Assembly (NCBI GenBank): GCA_002454425.1
Contig: DKIV01000008.1
Location: forward strand, 33,474 to 69,499
Length of the DNA: 36,026 nt
Source: Sphingobacteriaceae bacterium UBA6709
GTDB taxonomy: Bacteria; Bacteroidota; Bacteroidia; Sphingobacteriales; Sphingobacteriaceae
Direction of reading: 5' to 3'
A program made the translations under genes and the position numbers. The notes below the pieces were generated by a model. It did not search any database. It worked only from the letters and a program-made list of their open reading frames with translations, and had not been told where the DNA came from. Position 1 is the first letter of the stretch; each line of letters opens with the position of its first letter. Shown here piece by piece: positions 1 to 8,109 of the stretch.

Positions 1-82
1 TGTCGATGAAATGCCCATGAAATGTCGATGACCAGTGCTGTCTGGTACGAAGCAGTCTCGAGTCACTCTCGAACCAGGTAGG
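1..82 (+). repeat. Left arm of terminal inverted repeat
   Basis: The first 82 bases match the reverse complement of 35945-36026 at 76 of 82 positions, and the outermost 44 are identical. Mismatches fall at 45, 47, 58, 66, 67 and 74. Inside the arm, TGTCGATGA occurs at 1-9 and 23-31 and ATGAAATG at 6-13 and 17-24, so the edge looks like the start of a tandem array with a period of about 22 bp. CGAG and CTCG at 59-71 can form a small stem. No ORF or transposase is linked to it. It is probably one copy of a dispersed genomic repeat at which the contig ends; a transposon end is less likely. Confidence 0.85.
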
Positions 83-242
83 GTACTGATAGCCTGATAG
101 CCACCAGTTTTGATATTAATTTTAAAGAAAAAATTTAACAGTCATATGTTCGCGCTTTAACTGAAGTCCAGGTGCGTCATTTTCGCGAAAGTACTGACGG
201 ATGCCGAAAAAACTGACTGAAATGAGAGCGGCCAGTGTAAAA
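83..242. other. Non-coding stretch
   Basis: No credible gene is visible between the terminal repeat and the OmpA terminator. The only pattern noticed is a short direct repeat (CTGATAGC-type) near 86-102. The region is AT-rich around 113-140. Confidence 0.5.
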
Positions 243-294
243 AAAGAAGCCTGATACTCGCAATCCGCATGGATTGTGGGCATCAGGCTTCTTT
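243..294 (-). terminator. Rho-independent terminator of the OmpA-family gene
   Basis: A perfect 13-bp inverted repeat (243-255 with 282-294, arm AAAGAAGCCTGAT) encloses a second small stem (CAATCC/GGATTG). On the minus strand it is followed by a seven-T tract at 245-239. It lies about 28 bp past the stop of the OmpA-type gene. Confidence 0.85.
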
Positions 295-321
295 AGCGTT
301 AAAGTATATTATCAGACGACC

Positions 322-1179
322 CTATTTATCCTGAGGGGCTTTCCCGATGAGGTCCATAAACTGATCCAGTTTAGGAGTAATGATGATTTGGGTACGGCGG
401 TTTTGACCACGACCTTCAGGGCTTGAGTTATCCGCGATTGGGTTAAACTCTCCGCGACCACCTGCGGTTAATCGTTTAGGATCTACGCCATAGGTATTTT
501 GTAACGCCTGCACTACCGATGACGCGCGCAAAGCACTTAAGTCCCAGTTATTGCGAATATTCTTCTGCGAAATCGGCACATTATCGGTGTTTCCTTCAAT
601 AAGCACATCATAGGTACTGTAATCCTTAATAATTTTGGCGATCTTCTCCAGGGTCTGTCCCGCGTCAGGAGAAATCTCATAACTACCTGACTTGTAAAGC
701 ATATTGTCAGCCAGGGAAATATATACTACCCCTTTGAGTACTTTAATATTAACGTCACGCATCTCATCAGCATTTAACGATCTGGTGAGGTTGGTAGTAA
801 GAATAAGATTCAATGAATCACTCTTATTCTTCGCATTTACGAGCTGCTGAATGTATCTGTTTGAGGAGTTGATCTCATCCACCAGTTTCGAGATGTTCAG
901 ATTTCCCTGACTTCCTGAGCGCATACAGTCGTCCAGGGCTTTCTGCAAGGTCTTATTATTATTACGCTCCGTAGCAATCTGCTCCGTTAAGCTTGTTACA
1001 CGCTCCTGCGATACTGCCAGGCTACGCTCTGTAAGCAGGTATTTATTACGCATGGTGCGCGTGTTGCTGTCGAGACGATTATACTGCGACTGCAGGCTCT
1101 CGTACTTTTTATTGCTAACACATCCTGGCAATACTGCTGCTCCAGCCACTAATGCCAGTAAAAATGCTATTTTTTTCAT
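322..1179 (-). CDS. OmpA-family lipoprotein
   Basis: Probably an outer-membrane lipoprotein that anchors the envelope to peptidoglycan. The first methionine of the open frame is at 1209, but the ATG at 1179 is preferred because it gives a clean lipoprotein signal (MKKIAFLLALVAGAAVLPGC) with the lipidated Cys at residue 20. The mature part begins with a long heptad-rich stretch of about 90 residues, likely a coiled coil. The C-terminal 130 residues are an OmpA-like peptidoglycan-binding domain with the GNTDNVP and NWDLSALRA motifs and a terminal GRGQNRRTQI signature containing the conserved Arg. Length is about 285 aa. It appears to be transcribed alone and ends at the hairpin at 243-294. The family call is firm; the anchor role is inferred from the family. 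Confidence 0.9.
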   Translation of the reverse strand: MKKIAFLLALVAGAAVLPGCVSNKKYESLQSQYNRLDSNTRTMRNKYLLTERSLAVSQERVTSLTEQIATERNNNKTLQKALDDCMRSGSQGNLNISKLVDEINSSNRYIQQLVNAKNKSDSLNLILTTNLTRSLNADEMRDVNIKVLKGVVYISLADNMLYKSGSYEISPDAGQTLEKIAKIIKDYSTYDVLIEGNTDNVPISQKNIRNNWDLSALRASSVVQALQNTYGVDPKRLTAGGRGEFNPIADNSSPEGRGQNRRTQIIITPKLDQFMDLIGKAPQDK

Positions 1180-1376
1180 GTCTGTTATTAAAATTGCTTT
1201 TTGTTTCAATGAATTTAGTTACTCTGTCAAACGCCTCCCTCGCCCCCGAAGTTTCCCACCTTAATCTCCTGACATACAACACCAGGATTTAAAATCAAAA
1301 CTTACACCTGAGGAGTTTCCGGCGATCTCTATAACTAAAACGTAAATTATTACAATTATGTTCTGCGGGATCAAAT

Positions 1377-3044
1377 TTATTGCGCCGCAAAGTACATTTT
1401 TTTCATTCCGCCATCATGGGCATAAATGTCATTATAGAATCGCACGCGACCGGTAGTATCAGCGGCAGCAGTAAAGTATACCAGATATACCGGAAGTTTT
1501 TTCTTCAGAGGAACATATTTTTCCTGACGCGTAGCTACCTGTTCTTCAATGCGACTTCTATCCCATCCTGTATTTCTCAGCAGATATTCGGCAAGCTCTA
1601 TAGGCTTCTCCACCCGAACACATCCGTGACTAAAGTCGCGCTTGCTGGCATTAAAAAGCTCGGTAGCTGGTGTATCATGAAGATAGATATTCCTTGAATT
1701 CGGAAATATAAACTTTACTCGTCCCAGGTCATTCTTTGGCCCCGGTCTGCGGCGAACAACATAGGGAAAACTGCCGCTACCAGCCTCAGCCCAGTTTACA
1801 GATGAGGGATCCACGCGCTCGCCCTGCTGATTGATAACTTCCATGTCTGAAGCTTCGAGATACCCCGCGTTAGCCTGCACCTTAGGAGCCACCTCGTTGC
1901 GAAGAATCCCGGGAGGAATGTTCCAATAAGGCGAGATCACCACGTGCTCCATAAGATCATTAAATATCGGCGTAGAGTGCATTTCCTTACCCACGATGAC
2001 GTTCATGCTCATGGCCTCCTTATCATTGGTATACACGCGAAGGCGATATTCGGGAATGTTTACGATCAAATAATCAGTACCAAAGCTTTGGGGAATCCAA
2101 CGCCAGCGTTCCATATTAATAACTACCTGGCGGATACGATCCTGCACAGGCACATTCATAAACCTCAGGGTCTCCTCATTCAGGTTGCCCGTAACTTTTA
2201 AGCCATTATCTTTCTGGAAAGTTTTTAAAGCATTAGATAAAGCCGCGGTAAAAATATTGCTGTTTGCAGCTGCAGCCACCGTGTCCTTTCCAATAAGCGC
2301 CTCCAGGCGTTTTCTTAGCAATGGTACTACGGAAGAGGCGCTACCGACACTTACGCGCGCGTCAGAGGGCATTTTTGGCCAGCCTCCCTGCTTTTCTATC
2401 GCTCGATAGTTGGCTAAGGCCTTTTTCAAGTTTGCATACTCCTGATGTGTAGGCTTAAAGTCGGCAAAAGCATAATCACTTTCGCGCTCGCCTAACACTG
2501 CTTCCAATGCCAGATCCAAACGCATCGTATTACGCTTAATATCCCAGTCAGCCTTTCGAGAATCACGGGGTTCCAATAGTCCCCGGTAAAAGTCGGAGGC
2601 CCAATTGAGGTACGTAGCCGTTAAGCCCAGATCAATACTACGCTCCAACTCATCACGTTTATCCAGATCACGTTTGACCTTTTTTAGTTCCGCCAGAGGC
2701 TTTTCAAAATCGATGATATTATATTTCGAGGCATCAAGACCGTCCTCTCCGGCACGCTTAACAACATTCAGCATCTTTTCTGCCTGGGGCGACAGCTCAT
2801 GATCCTTAAACCAGCCAAGTTTAAAAGAACGCTTTTTATAGAATTCCATAGCCCAATAGCTATCATCTTTAAACTGATCTCTGGAGTTCATGAAATTCTT
2901 AACGTAAACGCTATCTACATTGGGTTGTTCGCCCGATTTACGTCGGGAGCAATTACTGAATATCGAGATCAGCAGTAAGAGCAGTCCGCCGATATACAAC
3001 AGATTGGCGGGCTTTCTAAATGTTATGGACGATCGTGTAATCAT
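1377..3044 (-). CDS. L,D-transpeptidase (YcbB/LdtD-like) lipoprotein
   Basis: Predicted to form 3-3 peptidoglycan cross-links in the periplasm. The frame is open upstream to 3182, but the ATG at 3044 is chosen because the next 35 residues form a lipoprotein signal, a hydrophobic run followed by SIFSNC. A helical region follows, then a peptidoglycan-binding-1 repeat (LKTFQKDNGLKVTGNLNEET) and a C-terminal YkuD catalytic domain with the SHGCVR motif. Its Cys is the expected nucleophile, near residue 475 of about 555, and an upstream HDTP supplies the usual His. The architecture and size fit LdtD-type enzymes. The 200-bp gap upstream and its own direction suggest a transcription unit separate from ccmB. 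Confidence 0.9.
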   Translation of the reverse strand: MITRSSITFRKPANLLYIGGLLLLLISIFSNCSRRKSGEQPNVDSVYVKNFMNSRDQFKDDSYWAMEFYKKRSFKLGWFKDHELSPQAEKMLNVVKRAGEDGLDASKYNIIDFEKPLAELKKVKRDLDKRDELERSIDLGLTATYLNWASDFYRGLLEPRDSRKADWDIKRNTMRLDLALEAVLGERESDYAFADFKPTHQEYANLKKALANYRAIEKQGGWPKMPSDARVSVGSASSVVPLLRKRLEALIGKDTVAAAANSNIFTAALSNALKTFQKDNGLKVTGNLNEETLRFMNVPVQDRIRQVVINMERWRWIPQSFGTDYLIVNIPEYRLRVYTNDKEAMSMNVIVGKEMHSTPIFNDLMEHVVISPYWNIPPGILRNEVAPKVQANAGYLEASDMEVINQQGERVDPSSVNWAEAGSGSFPYVVRRRPGPKNDLGRVKFIFPNSRNIYLHDTPATELFNASKRDFSHGCVRVEKPIELAEYLLRNTGWDRSRIEEQVATRQEKYVPLKKKLPVYLVYFTAAADTTGRVRFYNDIYAHDGGMKKMYFAAQ

Positions 3045-3255
3045 AATAAAGGGTATAAAAGTGTGTGTGAGTGTATGCGCGTTTATAATATTATTCCCAA
3101 AGTAGTTCCCTGATAAGCACCCCCTGAACCTGAACGGCCGGGCATCAATAACTCCCGGTGAGTCACGAATACTCGTTAGCACAGAGGTTTCATGTGTACT
3201 AAAGGAACACTAACAGAGAAAAAGGAAAAATCGTGCCAAGTGCGGCTCAGCGAAC

Positions 3256-3915
3256 TTAGTCGCGCCAGAGAAAGGGAAAAAGAAGAATAGAGACGATGCA
3301 GACAATTAGATTTATTGCCAGCAACACGCCGATCTCGTCGTAGCTTAAAGATCGGTCGAGGCCGTCCATGGCAGCCTTGGAAAATTTGATAAGGATGATA
3401 AGCACCGGAATGATCACCGGAAAGCTAAGAATAGCCATCAGGGTACCACTGTTTCCACTCTTGGCCGCGATGCCCGAAATCATGGTGAAAACCCCTGAGA
3501 AACTGACACTTCCCAAAACAACTGAAAGAAAATAGAATAGCGGATCGCCGACAGTATTCTGAAAAACTACGGTATAAAAAGCAAGCGCAATTACCGATAG
3601 TAAAAGCATCAGCCCCATGTTATAGATCATCTTGGAAAGAATGACCGCACGGGCGCTGACCATACTGTAGTAATAGAGCTGTCGCGCGGGATTTTCCTGC
3701 ACAAAGCTTTTGGAAATAGCGTTCACAGATGCAAAGAGCATGATGATCCAAAACAGCGCGTTCCATGCTGTAGGACTGATCTGTTTAAAAGACAGATAGC
3801 AGACAAAAATAGTCGATATGACATAGAGAAGAATGCCGTTCAGAGCGTACTTTGTTCGCCACTCTAACAGTACCTCCTTACGTACAAGCAACTTTATTTC
3901 ATGCATCACAGACAT
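3256..3915 (-). CDS. ccmB: Heme exporter subunit CcmB
   Basis: Membrane subunit of the CcmAB ABC transporter used in cytochrome c maturation. The protein is about 219 aa with six predicted membrane spans and the family pattern of a short basic N-terminus (LVRKEVLLEWRTKYALNG) and the SFVQENPARQLYYY segment after span 2. The open frame begins with a TTG at 3921; the ATG at 3915 is taken as the start, and the ATG at 3906 is also possible. It is last in a minus-strand operon, 30 bp after a 4-TM protein of unknown function. No CcmA ATPase is visible nearby, so its partner must be encoded elsewhere. Confidence 0.88.
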   Translation of the reverse strand: MSVMHEIKLLVRKEVLLEWRTKYALNGILLYVISTIFVCYLSFKQISPTAWNALFWIIMLFASVNAISKSFVQENPARQLYYYSMVSARAVILSKMIYNMGLMLLLSVIALAFYTVVFQNTVGDPLFYFLSVVLGSVSFSGVFTMISGIAAKSGNSGTLMAILSFPVIIPVLIILIKFSKAAMDGLDRSLSYDEIGVLLAINLIVCIVSILLFPFLWRD

Positions 3916-3945
3916 TGGCAAGGGCGCTTTGAGGCGATGACGATG

Positions 3946-4374
3946 TTATGCACCCTGAATTGGCGCTACCACCTCAGGAGTCTTGTTCATACGTCCAGCA
4001 AGAAACATTACCACACAGGCGAAGATCATGATGGTCCAGCCCTGCCATTGGTATTTTATGAGACTTCCCGCGGCACCGGCCATCTTAGGGAAAGGGATGA
4101 AACTGAAAGACTCAGCGATCTTCATTCTTGCGCCGACATAGGTTAACGCCAGCGTGAGCAAACCCAGAATAGCATAAAAACGCAGATATCCCTGTTTTTT
4201 TCTAAAAACCGCGGAAATGGCCAGGAAGCCCATCAGTGTCACGAAGGAGGCAAGATATTTATGCAGATCCCAGTAGCTCCAGTTGCCCACAATAGGCACA
4301 TGTACCATCGGAAGAAAAGTACCGACAATTAACAGCATGGCGGAGAAGAGTCCCACGAGTTTAGCTAATCTCAT
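3946..4374 (-). CDS. Hypothetical 4-TM membrane protein
   Basis: I do not recognise this family. The 142-aa protein has four hydrophobic segments, roughly residues 5-25, 42-58, 66-82 and 112-130. It has a Pro/His-containing loop after the first (FLPMVHVP) and a charged short C-terminal tail. It lacks the WGxxWxWD signature of CcmC/CcsA, so it is not the classic heme handler although it sits directly upstream of ccmB. Placement in the operon suggests a role in membrane or cytochrome assembly, which is inference only. Confidence 0.7.
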   Translation of the reverse strand: MRLAKLVGLFSAMLLIVGTFLPMVHVPIVGNWSYWDLHKYLASFVTLMGFLAISAVFRKKQGYLRFYAILGLLTLALTYVGARMKIAESFSFIPFPKMAGAAGSLIKYQWQGWTIMIFACVVMFLAGRMNKTPEVVAPIQGA

Positions 4375-4413
4375 TTTGAGTAATATTTTATGTTAACGTA
4401 ATCCATCGCAAGA

Positions 4414-4429
4414 AGCACCCGAAGGTGCT
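4414..4429 (-). promoter_or_regulatory. Intercistronic UUCG hairpin after gldC
   Basis: On the minus-strand RNA, AGCACC and GGTGCT form a 6-bp stem capped by a C(UUCG)G tetraloop, about 25 nt after the gldC stop and 40 nt before the 4-TM gene. No T-tract follows, so it is more likely a processing or stability element, or a weak attenuator, than a full terminator. Confidence 0.5.
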
Positions 4430-4453
4430 GCATTAGCGAGCCCAAAGATACTG

Positions 4454-4789
4454 TTATTTATCCTGAGTGATCTCCATTTTTTCCGCGAAATGCGCGCAAT
4501 AGTCGCGTAGATCGCCAACGATCTTCTCCTCACCTGTCGCGCGCAGAAAACTGTCGCCCATGGTTTGCAGGGTTTCATAAAAGAAGCGTTTCATCTCATC
4601 TACGGGCATATCCTTTGTCCAAAGATCTATCCTGAGAGAATTTTTGTATTGATGATCCCATAGGGCGAGCATCATAGACTTGACAGGCAGGAGTTCTTTA
4701 TTTTCCGCGTCACTGGATTCCCAGGTAATATTCTCAGGAACGTTATTATCGTCAAGTTCGACAGTAATTTTAATTTCAGCTTTTCTCAT
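4454..4789 (-). CDS. gldC: Gliding motility protein GldC
   Basis: GldC is a small cytoplasmic protein associated with Bacteroidetes gliding and type IX secretion. The 111-aa sequence shows the family features: an N-terminal beta-rich segment (EIKITVELDDNNVPENITW), a central LLPVKSMMLALWD motif, then RIDLWTKDMPVDEMKRFF and a C-terminal helix with DYCAHFAEKM. Length matches the family. The usual neighbour gldB is not here; instead the gene lies 23 bp after a small membrane protein and upstream of a 4-TM protein and ccmB. Presence of gldC alone does not show that the organism glides, because non-gliding Bacteroidetes also carry it. Confidence 0.9.
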   Translation of the reverse strand: MRKAEIKITVELDDNNVPENITWESSDAENKELLPVKSMMLALWDHQYKNSLRIDLWTKDMPVDEMKRFFYETLQTMGDSFLRATGEEKIVGDLRDYCAHFAEKMEITQDK

Positions 4790-4812
4790 AATAGAATCAA
4801 TTAGAAAGTGCC

Positions 4813-5070
4813 CTATAAGCTTATTTTACCTATGAGCAGTAACAGGGCGACCACAAAGATGATAAATATACATTCAATGAGCCAAATTCTTTTGGTTACG
4901 CGCAACATGCTGCGGAAGAAGATATCAGAGATACTGCTCAGCACGAGCAAGAGCGCAAGCCATCCCCAGGATATCTGCACAGCTGAAGAGTTTCTTTGAA
5001 AGATAGCACTTATAACACTGACAGCCAGTCCCGCCGACACAAAGTTCAAGGGTGTGAGGCGCAGTCTCAT
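4813..5070 (-). CDS. Small hypothetical membrane protein (85 aa)
   Basis: No family is recognised. The protein is strongly hydrophobic with three likely membrane spans, roughly residues 8-24, 33-50 and 63-83, separated by a short basic loop (RSMLRVTKRIW). Its ATG overlaps the helicase stop codon in an ATGA arrangement (5070-5067), which supports translational coupling and a real gene. GldC follows after 23 bp. Confidence 0.75.
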   Translation of the reverse strand: MRLRLTPLNFVSAGLAVSVISAIFQRNSSAVQISWGWLALLLVLSSISDIFFRSMLRVTKRIWLIECIFIIFVVALLLLIGKISL

Positions 5071-6413
5071 GAACCCTTTCTTTTGCTGAAACTTTTCGAA
5101 GAGCCACTTCTGGCGCCCTTAGCATTTGTGGTCTTTTTAGTTCCTTTGGCGTTGCGGGAATTTACGCTGCTATGTTTTTTCTCGTGGAAGGCTCCTTTGA
5201 ATTCAGGATCTTCCTTGCGTTTTTGCATGTCTATTTCTCGCGCGATCGCCTGCCGCTCATCAAAGGCTGTTTCTTCAATGAATACCGCGTCGGGAAGATC
5301 GGCCACAGGAATAGACTGACGTATCAGCTTTTCAATCTTAGTCAGATAATAGCTCTCCGCGGGGTTGCAGAAAGTGATCGCGTCGCCAGTATTAAAGGCG
5401 CGTCCTGTACGGCCAATTCTATGCACGTAGTCTTCAATAACAATAGGTACGTCAAAATTGATTACGTGGCTGACGTTCTGTATATCGATCCCACGAGCGG
5501 CGACGTCTGTAGCAACCAGAATACGCACCTCATTTTCGCGGAACGCGTTTATTGAGTTGATGCGCGTATTCTGACCTTTATTAGCATGGATCACACGCAC
5601 CTGCTCCGCGCCGTAACGACGCTCAAGAAACCTATAGATATTGTCGGCAACTTCGCGCGTCTTACAGAAGAGGATCAGCTTGCTGATGTTATCGTCATCT
5701 TTCAGCAGATGCTGCAAAAGGTTCAGCTTCGACTTAAGATTGGGAACATGGTATACGACCTGACGTACCGTCTCGGCAGGTGTTGCCTGAGGCGCCACCT
5801 CCACCACGGTAGGAAATTTAAGAAAGTCGCCGGCGATCTTGTGCACCAGCTCGCTCATGGTTGCCGAGAAGAGCATATTCTGGCGTTTTCGTGGTACGAC
5901 TTCCAAAATGCGATGTATGGAGCCAATAAAGCCCATATCCATCATCTTATCAGCCTCATCAATAACGAGGTGCTTCAAAAGCTTAACAGGTATATGTCCT
6001 TTAAGATATAGATCTAAAAAACGTCCGGGAGTAGCAACGAGAATATCTACCCCAGCACTGAGCGTGGCGATCTGGGTTTTGGGCCCGAGGCCGCCGTAGA
6101 TAACCACTGTTCGGAGATCGGTATAGCGTGAAAAAATTCTGATGTTCTCCTCTATCTGCATCGCAAGTTCGCGCGTAGGCGCCAGGATGAGCGCCCGTGC
6201 GTCGTTTCCCTGCGCGTATTTCAATTGCATGATGAGAGGAAGCACGTATGCCGCGGTCTTACCGGTGCCGGTTTGCGCGATACCCATAATGTCCTGTCCG
6301 GAGAGTATGGGAGCAATCGCTTTTTGTTGTATCGGTGTTGGTTCTGAATAGCCGGCATCCTCAATAGCATTGAGAATTTGTCGGTTGAACTTAAAATCTT
6401 CAAATGAAGCCAT
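5067..6413 (-). CDS. rhlE: DEAD-box ATP-dependent RNA helicase (RhlE-like)
   Basis: ATP-dependent RNA unwinding, probably in ribosome assembly or RNA turnover. The ATG at 6413 is chosen over the upstream in-frame start at 6476 because homology begins with the Q-motif region (FEDFKFN...PTPIQQ) and because a TAnnTTTG promoter box lies just before it. Motifs run in order: AQTGTGKT (I), PTRELA (Ia), DEAD (II), SAT (III), ARGIDI (V) and HRIGRTGRA (VI). The last 50 residues are a lysine- and serine-rich basic tail typical of RhlE proteins. About 448 aa. It heads the operon that continues through the small membrane protein, gldC and ccmB. Confidence 0.93.
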   Translation of the reverse strand: MASFEDFKFNRQILNAIEDAGYSEPTPIQQKAIAPILSGQDIMGIAQTGTGKTAAYVLPLIMQLKYAQGNDARALILAPTRELAMQIEENIRIFSRYTDLRTVVIYGGLGPKTQIATLSAGVDILVATPGRFLDLYLKGHIPVKLLKHLVIDEADKMMDMGFIGSIHRILEVVPRKRQNMLFSATMSELVHKIAGDFLKFPTVVEVAPQATPAETVRQVVYHVPNLKSKLNLLQHLLKDDDNISKLILFCKTREVADNIYRFLERRYGAEQVRVIHANKGQNTRINSINAFRENEVRILVATDVAARGIDIQNVSHVINFDVPIVIEDYVHRIGRTGRAFNTGDAITFCNPAESYYLTKIEKLIRQSIPVADLPDAVFIEETAFDERQAIAREIDMQKRKEDPEFKGAFHEKKHSSVNSRNAKGTKKTTNAKGARSGSSKSFSKRKGS

Positions 6414-6417
6414 TCGG

Positions 6418-6425
6418 CAAAGATA
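6418..6425 (-). promoter_or_regulatory. Predicted -7 box of the helicase operon
   Basis: TATCTTTG on the minus strand matches the Bacteroidetes TAnnTTTG element exactly. It ends only 4 nt before the ATG at 6413, which predicts a leaderless or nearly leaderless mRNA. No good -33 TTG is found at the expected spacing. Confidence 0.5.
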
Positions 6426-6658
6426 AGGTATTGAAATGAAATGCCCACGATAATCGCCCGAAGGAGCAGAAGCCACGTACTAAGCAAGGCCTCAGTTCGA
6501 ATATTTAAACCGAGGATCACGGCTGCAGGGATCCATGTCAATTGACTTGAAAGTCGCTATGTTCATGCTGCTAAAGACAACTGTCCTCTCTGATTAGAAG
6601 GACAGCGAAATCAGGCTGCGCATTTTTTTATTACATTCGTAGCAAATAATTTACTGAT

Positions 6659-7993
6659 ATGTCGTCAATACTCATTAAAGCCGCGACCGTAGTAAATGAA
6701 GGGACTCAGCAGGTTCTGGATATCTTCATTAAGGACGGACGCATAGTTCAGATAGGAACATCGCTAAACATAAAGGCGGACCGGGAGATAAATGCTGAAG
6801 GCAAATATTTGTTTCCGGGAAGCATTGATGATCAGGTACATTTCCGGGAACCGGGACTTACCCATAAGGCTGAGATATTTACCGAAAGTCGGGCGGCAGT
6901 AGCCGGAGGTATTACCAGTTTTATGGAGATGCCTAATACCGTGCCCAATACTACCACTCAAGAACTGCTAGCGGATAAATATGCCCTTGCGGCTAAAAAG
7001 TCCTTGGCAAACTACTCGTTTTATATGGGTGCCACCAACGACAATCTGGAGGAAGTGTTACGTACTAATCCTGCGGATGTATGCGGAATAAAGATCTTTA
7101 TGGGTTCTTCTACAGGAAATATGCTTGTAGATAACAGCAAGACCTTAGAGTCCATTTTTTCAAGTACGCCCATGCTTATTGCTACGCATTGCGAGGACGA
7201 GGCTACCATTAAAGCGAATCTCGCGAGTTTTAAGGAGCGTTACGGTGAGGCTATTACGCCATCGATGCATCCGCAGATCAGAAGTGAAGAGGCTTGTTAC
7301 CTGTCTTCTTCTTTCGCTGTAGATCTGGCCCGGAAGTTTAATACCCGTCTTCATATCCTGCATATTTCAACTGCTAAAGAGACATCTTTGTTCAGTAACG
7401 CGCTACCACTCAGCGAGAAGCGTATCACCGCAGAGGCATGCGTACATCACCTTTGGTTTTCGGATGAGGACTATCCTGAAAAAGGAAACTTCATAAAATG
7501 GAATCCGGCGGTGAAGACCGCGTCCGACCGCGACGCGATACTTGCGGCGGTACTTGACGGACGCATTGACGTAATCGCTACAGATCATGCGCCGCATACG
7601 CTGGAAGAGAAAAAGCAAGCATACCTTCAGAGCCCTTCAGGAGGGCCATTGGTACAACATGCCCTACCAGCGCTTTTGGACATGTATCATCAAGGGAAAA
7701 TCACGCTTGAACAGATTGTCGAAAAGACCGCTCATAATCCGGCTATCTGCTTCCGCATAGCAGACCGCGGATATATCCGGGAAGGCTACTTCGCCGATCT
7801 CGTGCTGGTGGATCTGAACGCTTCTACAGAAGTAAACAGCGAAACCATTCTTTCAAAATGTGGATGGAGTCCATTTGAAGGACACCGCTTCCGGTCGGCA
7901 ATTACGCATACCATTGTCTCCGGGCATCTTGCTTACGAGAATGGTATCTTCAATGACAGCGCTTCCGGACTGCGCATGACCTTTAATCATTAA
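6659..7993 (+). CDS. pyrC: Dihydroorotase
   Basis: Converts N-carbamoyl-aspartate to dihydroorotate in pyrimidine synthesis (amidohydrolase superfamily, class I). The 444-aa protein has the expected series: IDDQVHFREPG near residue 60, the lysine in GIKIFMGSSTG that is normally carboxylated, THCED, ILHIST, a C-terminal-half NPAVK substrate loop, and ATDHAPH with the catalytic Asp. In the first motif the usual HxH pair reads QxH; I recall the same variant in other Bacteroidetes dihydroorotases, so it is probably not inactivating. It is the only plus-strand gene in the left half and converges on the porin gene across a hairpin at 8049-8081. Confidence 0.93.
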   Translation: MSSILIKAATVVNEGTQQVLDIFIKDGRIVQIGTSLNIKADREINAEGKYLFPGSIDDQVHFREPGLTHKAEIFTESRAAVAGGITSFMEMPNTVPNTTTQELLADKYALAAKKSLANYSFYMGATNDNLEEVLRTNPADVCGIKIFMGSSTGNMLVDNSKTLESIFSSTPMLIATHCEDEATIKANLASFKERYGEAITPSMHPQIRSEEACYLSSSFAVDLARKFNTRLHILHISTAKETSLFSNALPLSEKRITAEACVHHLWFSDEDYPEKGNFIKWNPAVKTASDRDAILAAVLDGRIDVIATDHAPHTLEEKKQAYLQSPSGGPLVQHALPALLDMYHQGKITLEQIVEKTAHNPAICFRIADRGYIREGYFADLVLVDLNASTEVNSETILSKCGWSPFEGHRFRSAITHTIVSGHLAYENGIFNDSASGLRMTFNH

Positions 7994-8048
7994 GAGCATC
8001 GCCCTTCAGCGCGCTCATTTCAATAAACTTACGCGGCCATGAAGCAAT

Positions 8049-8081
8049 AAAGGCTGGATCTTTTTTCAAGATCCAGCCTTT
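8049..8081. terminator. Hairpin terminator between convergent genes
   Basis: A perfect 14-bp inverted repeat (8049-8062 with 8068-8081, arm AAAGGCTGGATCTT) with a 5-nt loop sits between the dihydroorotase and porin stops. T-runs are short in both directions, but the symmetric U/A-rich arm ends suit a bidirectional terminator. Confidence 0.75.
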
Positions 8082-8109
8082 CAGAGAGCAAGAGAGCGTG
8101 TGTTTAAAT

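Noticed and set aside
1..82. tRNA gene remnant, because GGTTCGAG on the minus strand resembles a T-loop.
   Set aside because: No acceptor, D or anticodon arm can be drawn around it.
3045..3182. N-terminal extension of the L,D-transpeptidase from an upstream start.
   Set aside because: It would bury the lipoprotein signal 46 residues inside the protein and has no family resemblance.
6436..6447. A 12-bp match (ATGAAATGCCCA) to the terminal repeat just upstream of the helicase gene.
   Set aside because: The similarity stops on both sides; at this length a chance match in 36 kb cannot be excluded.
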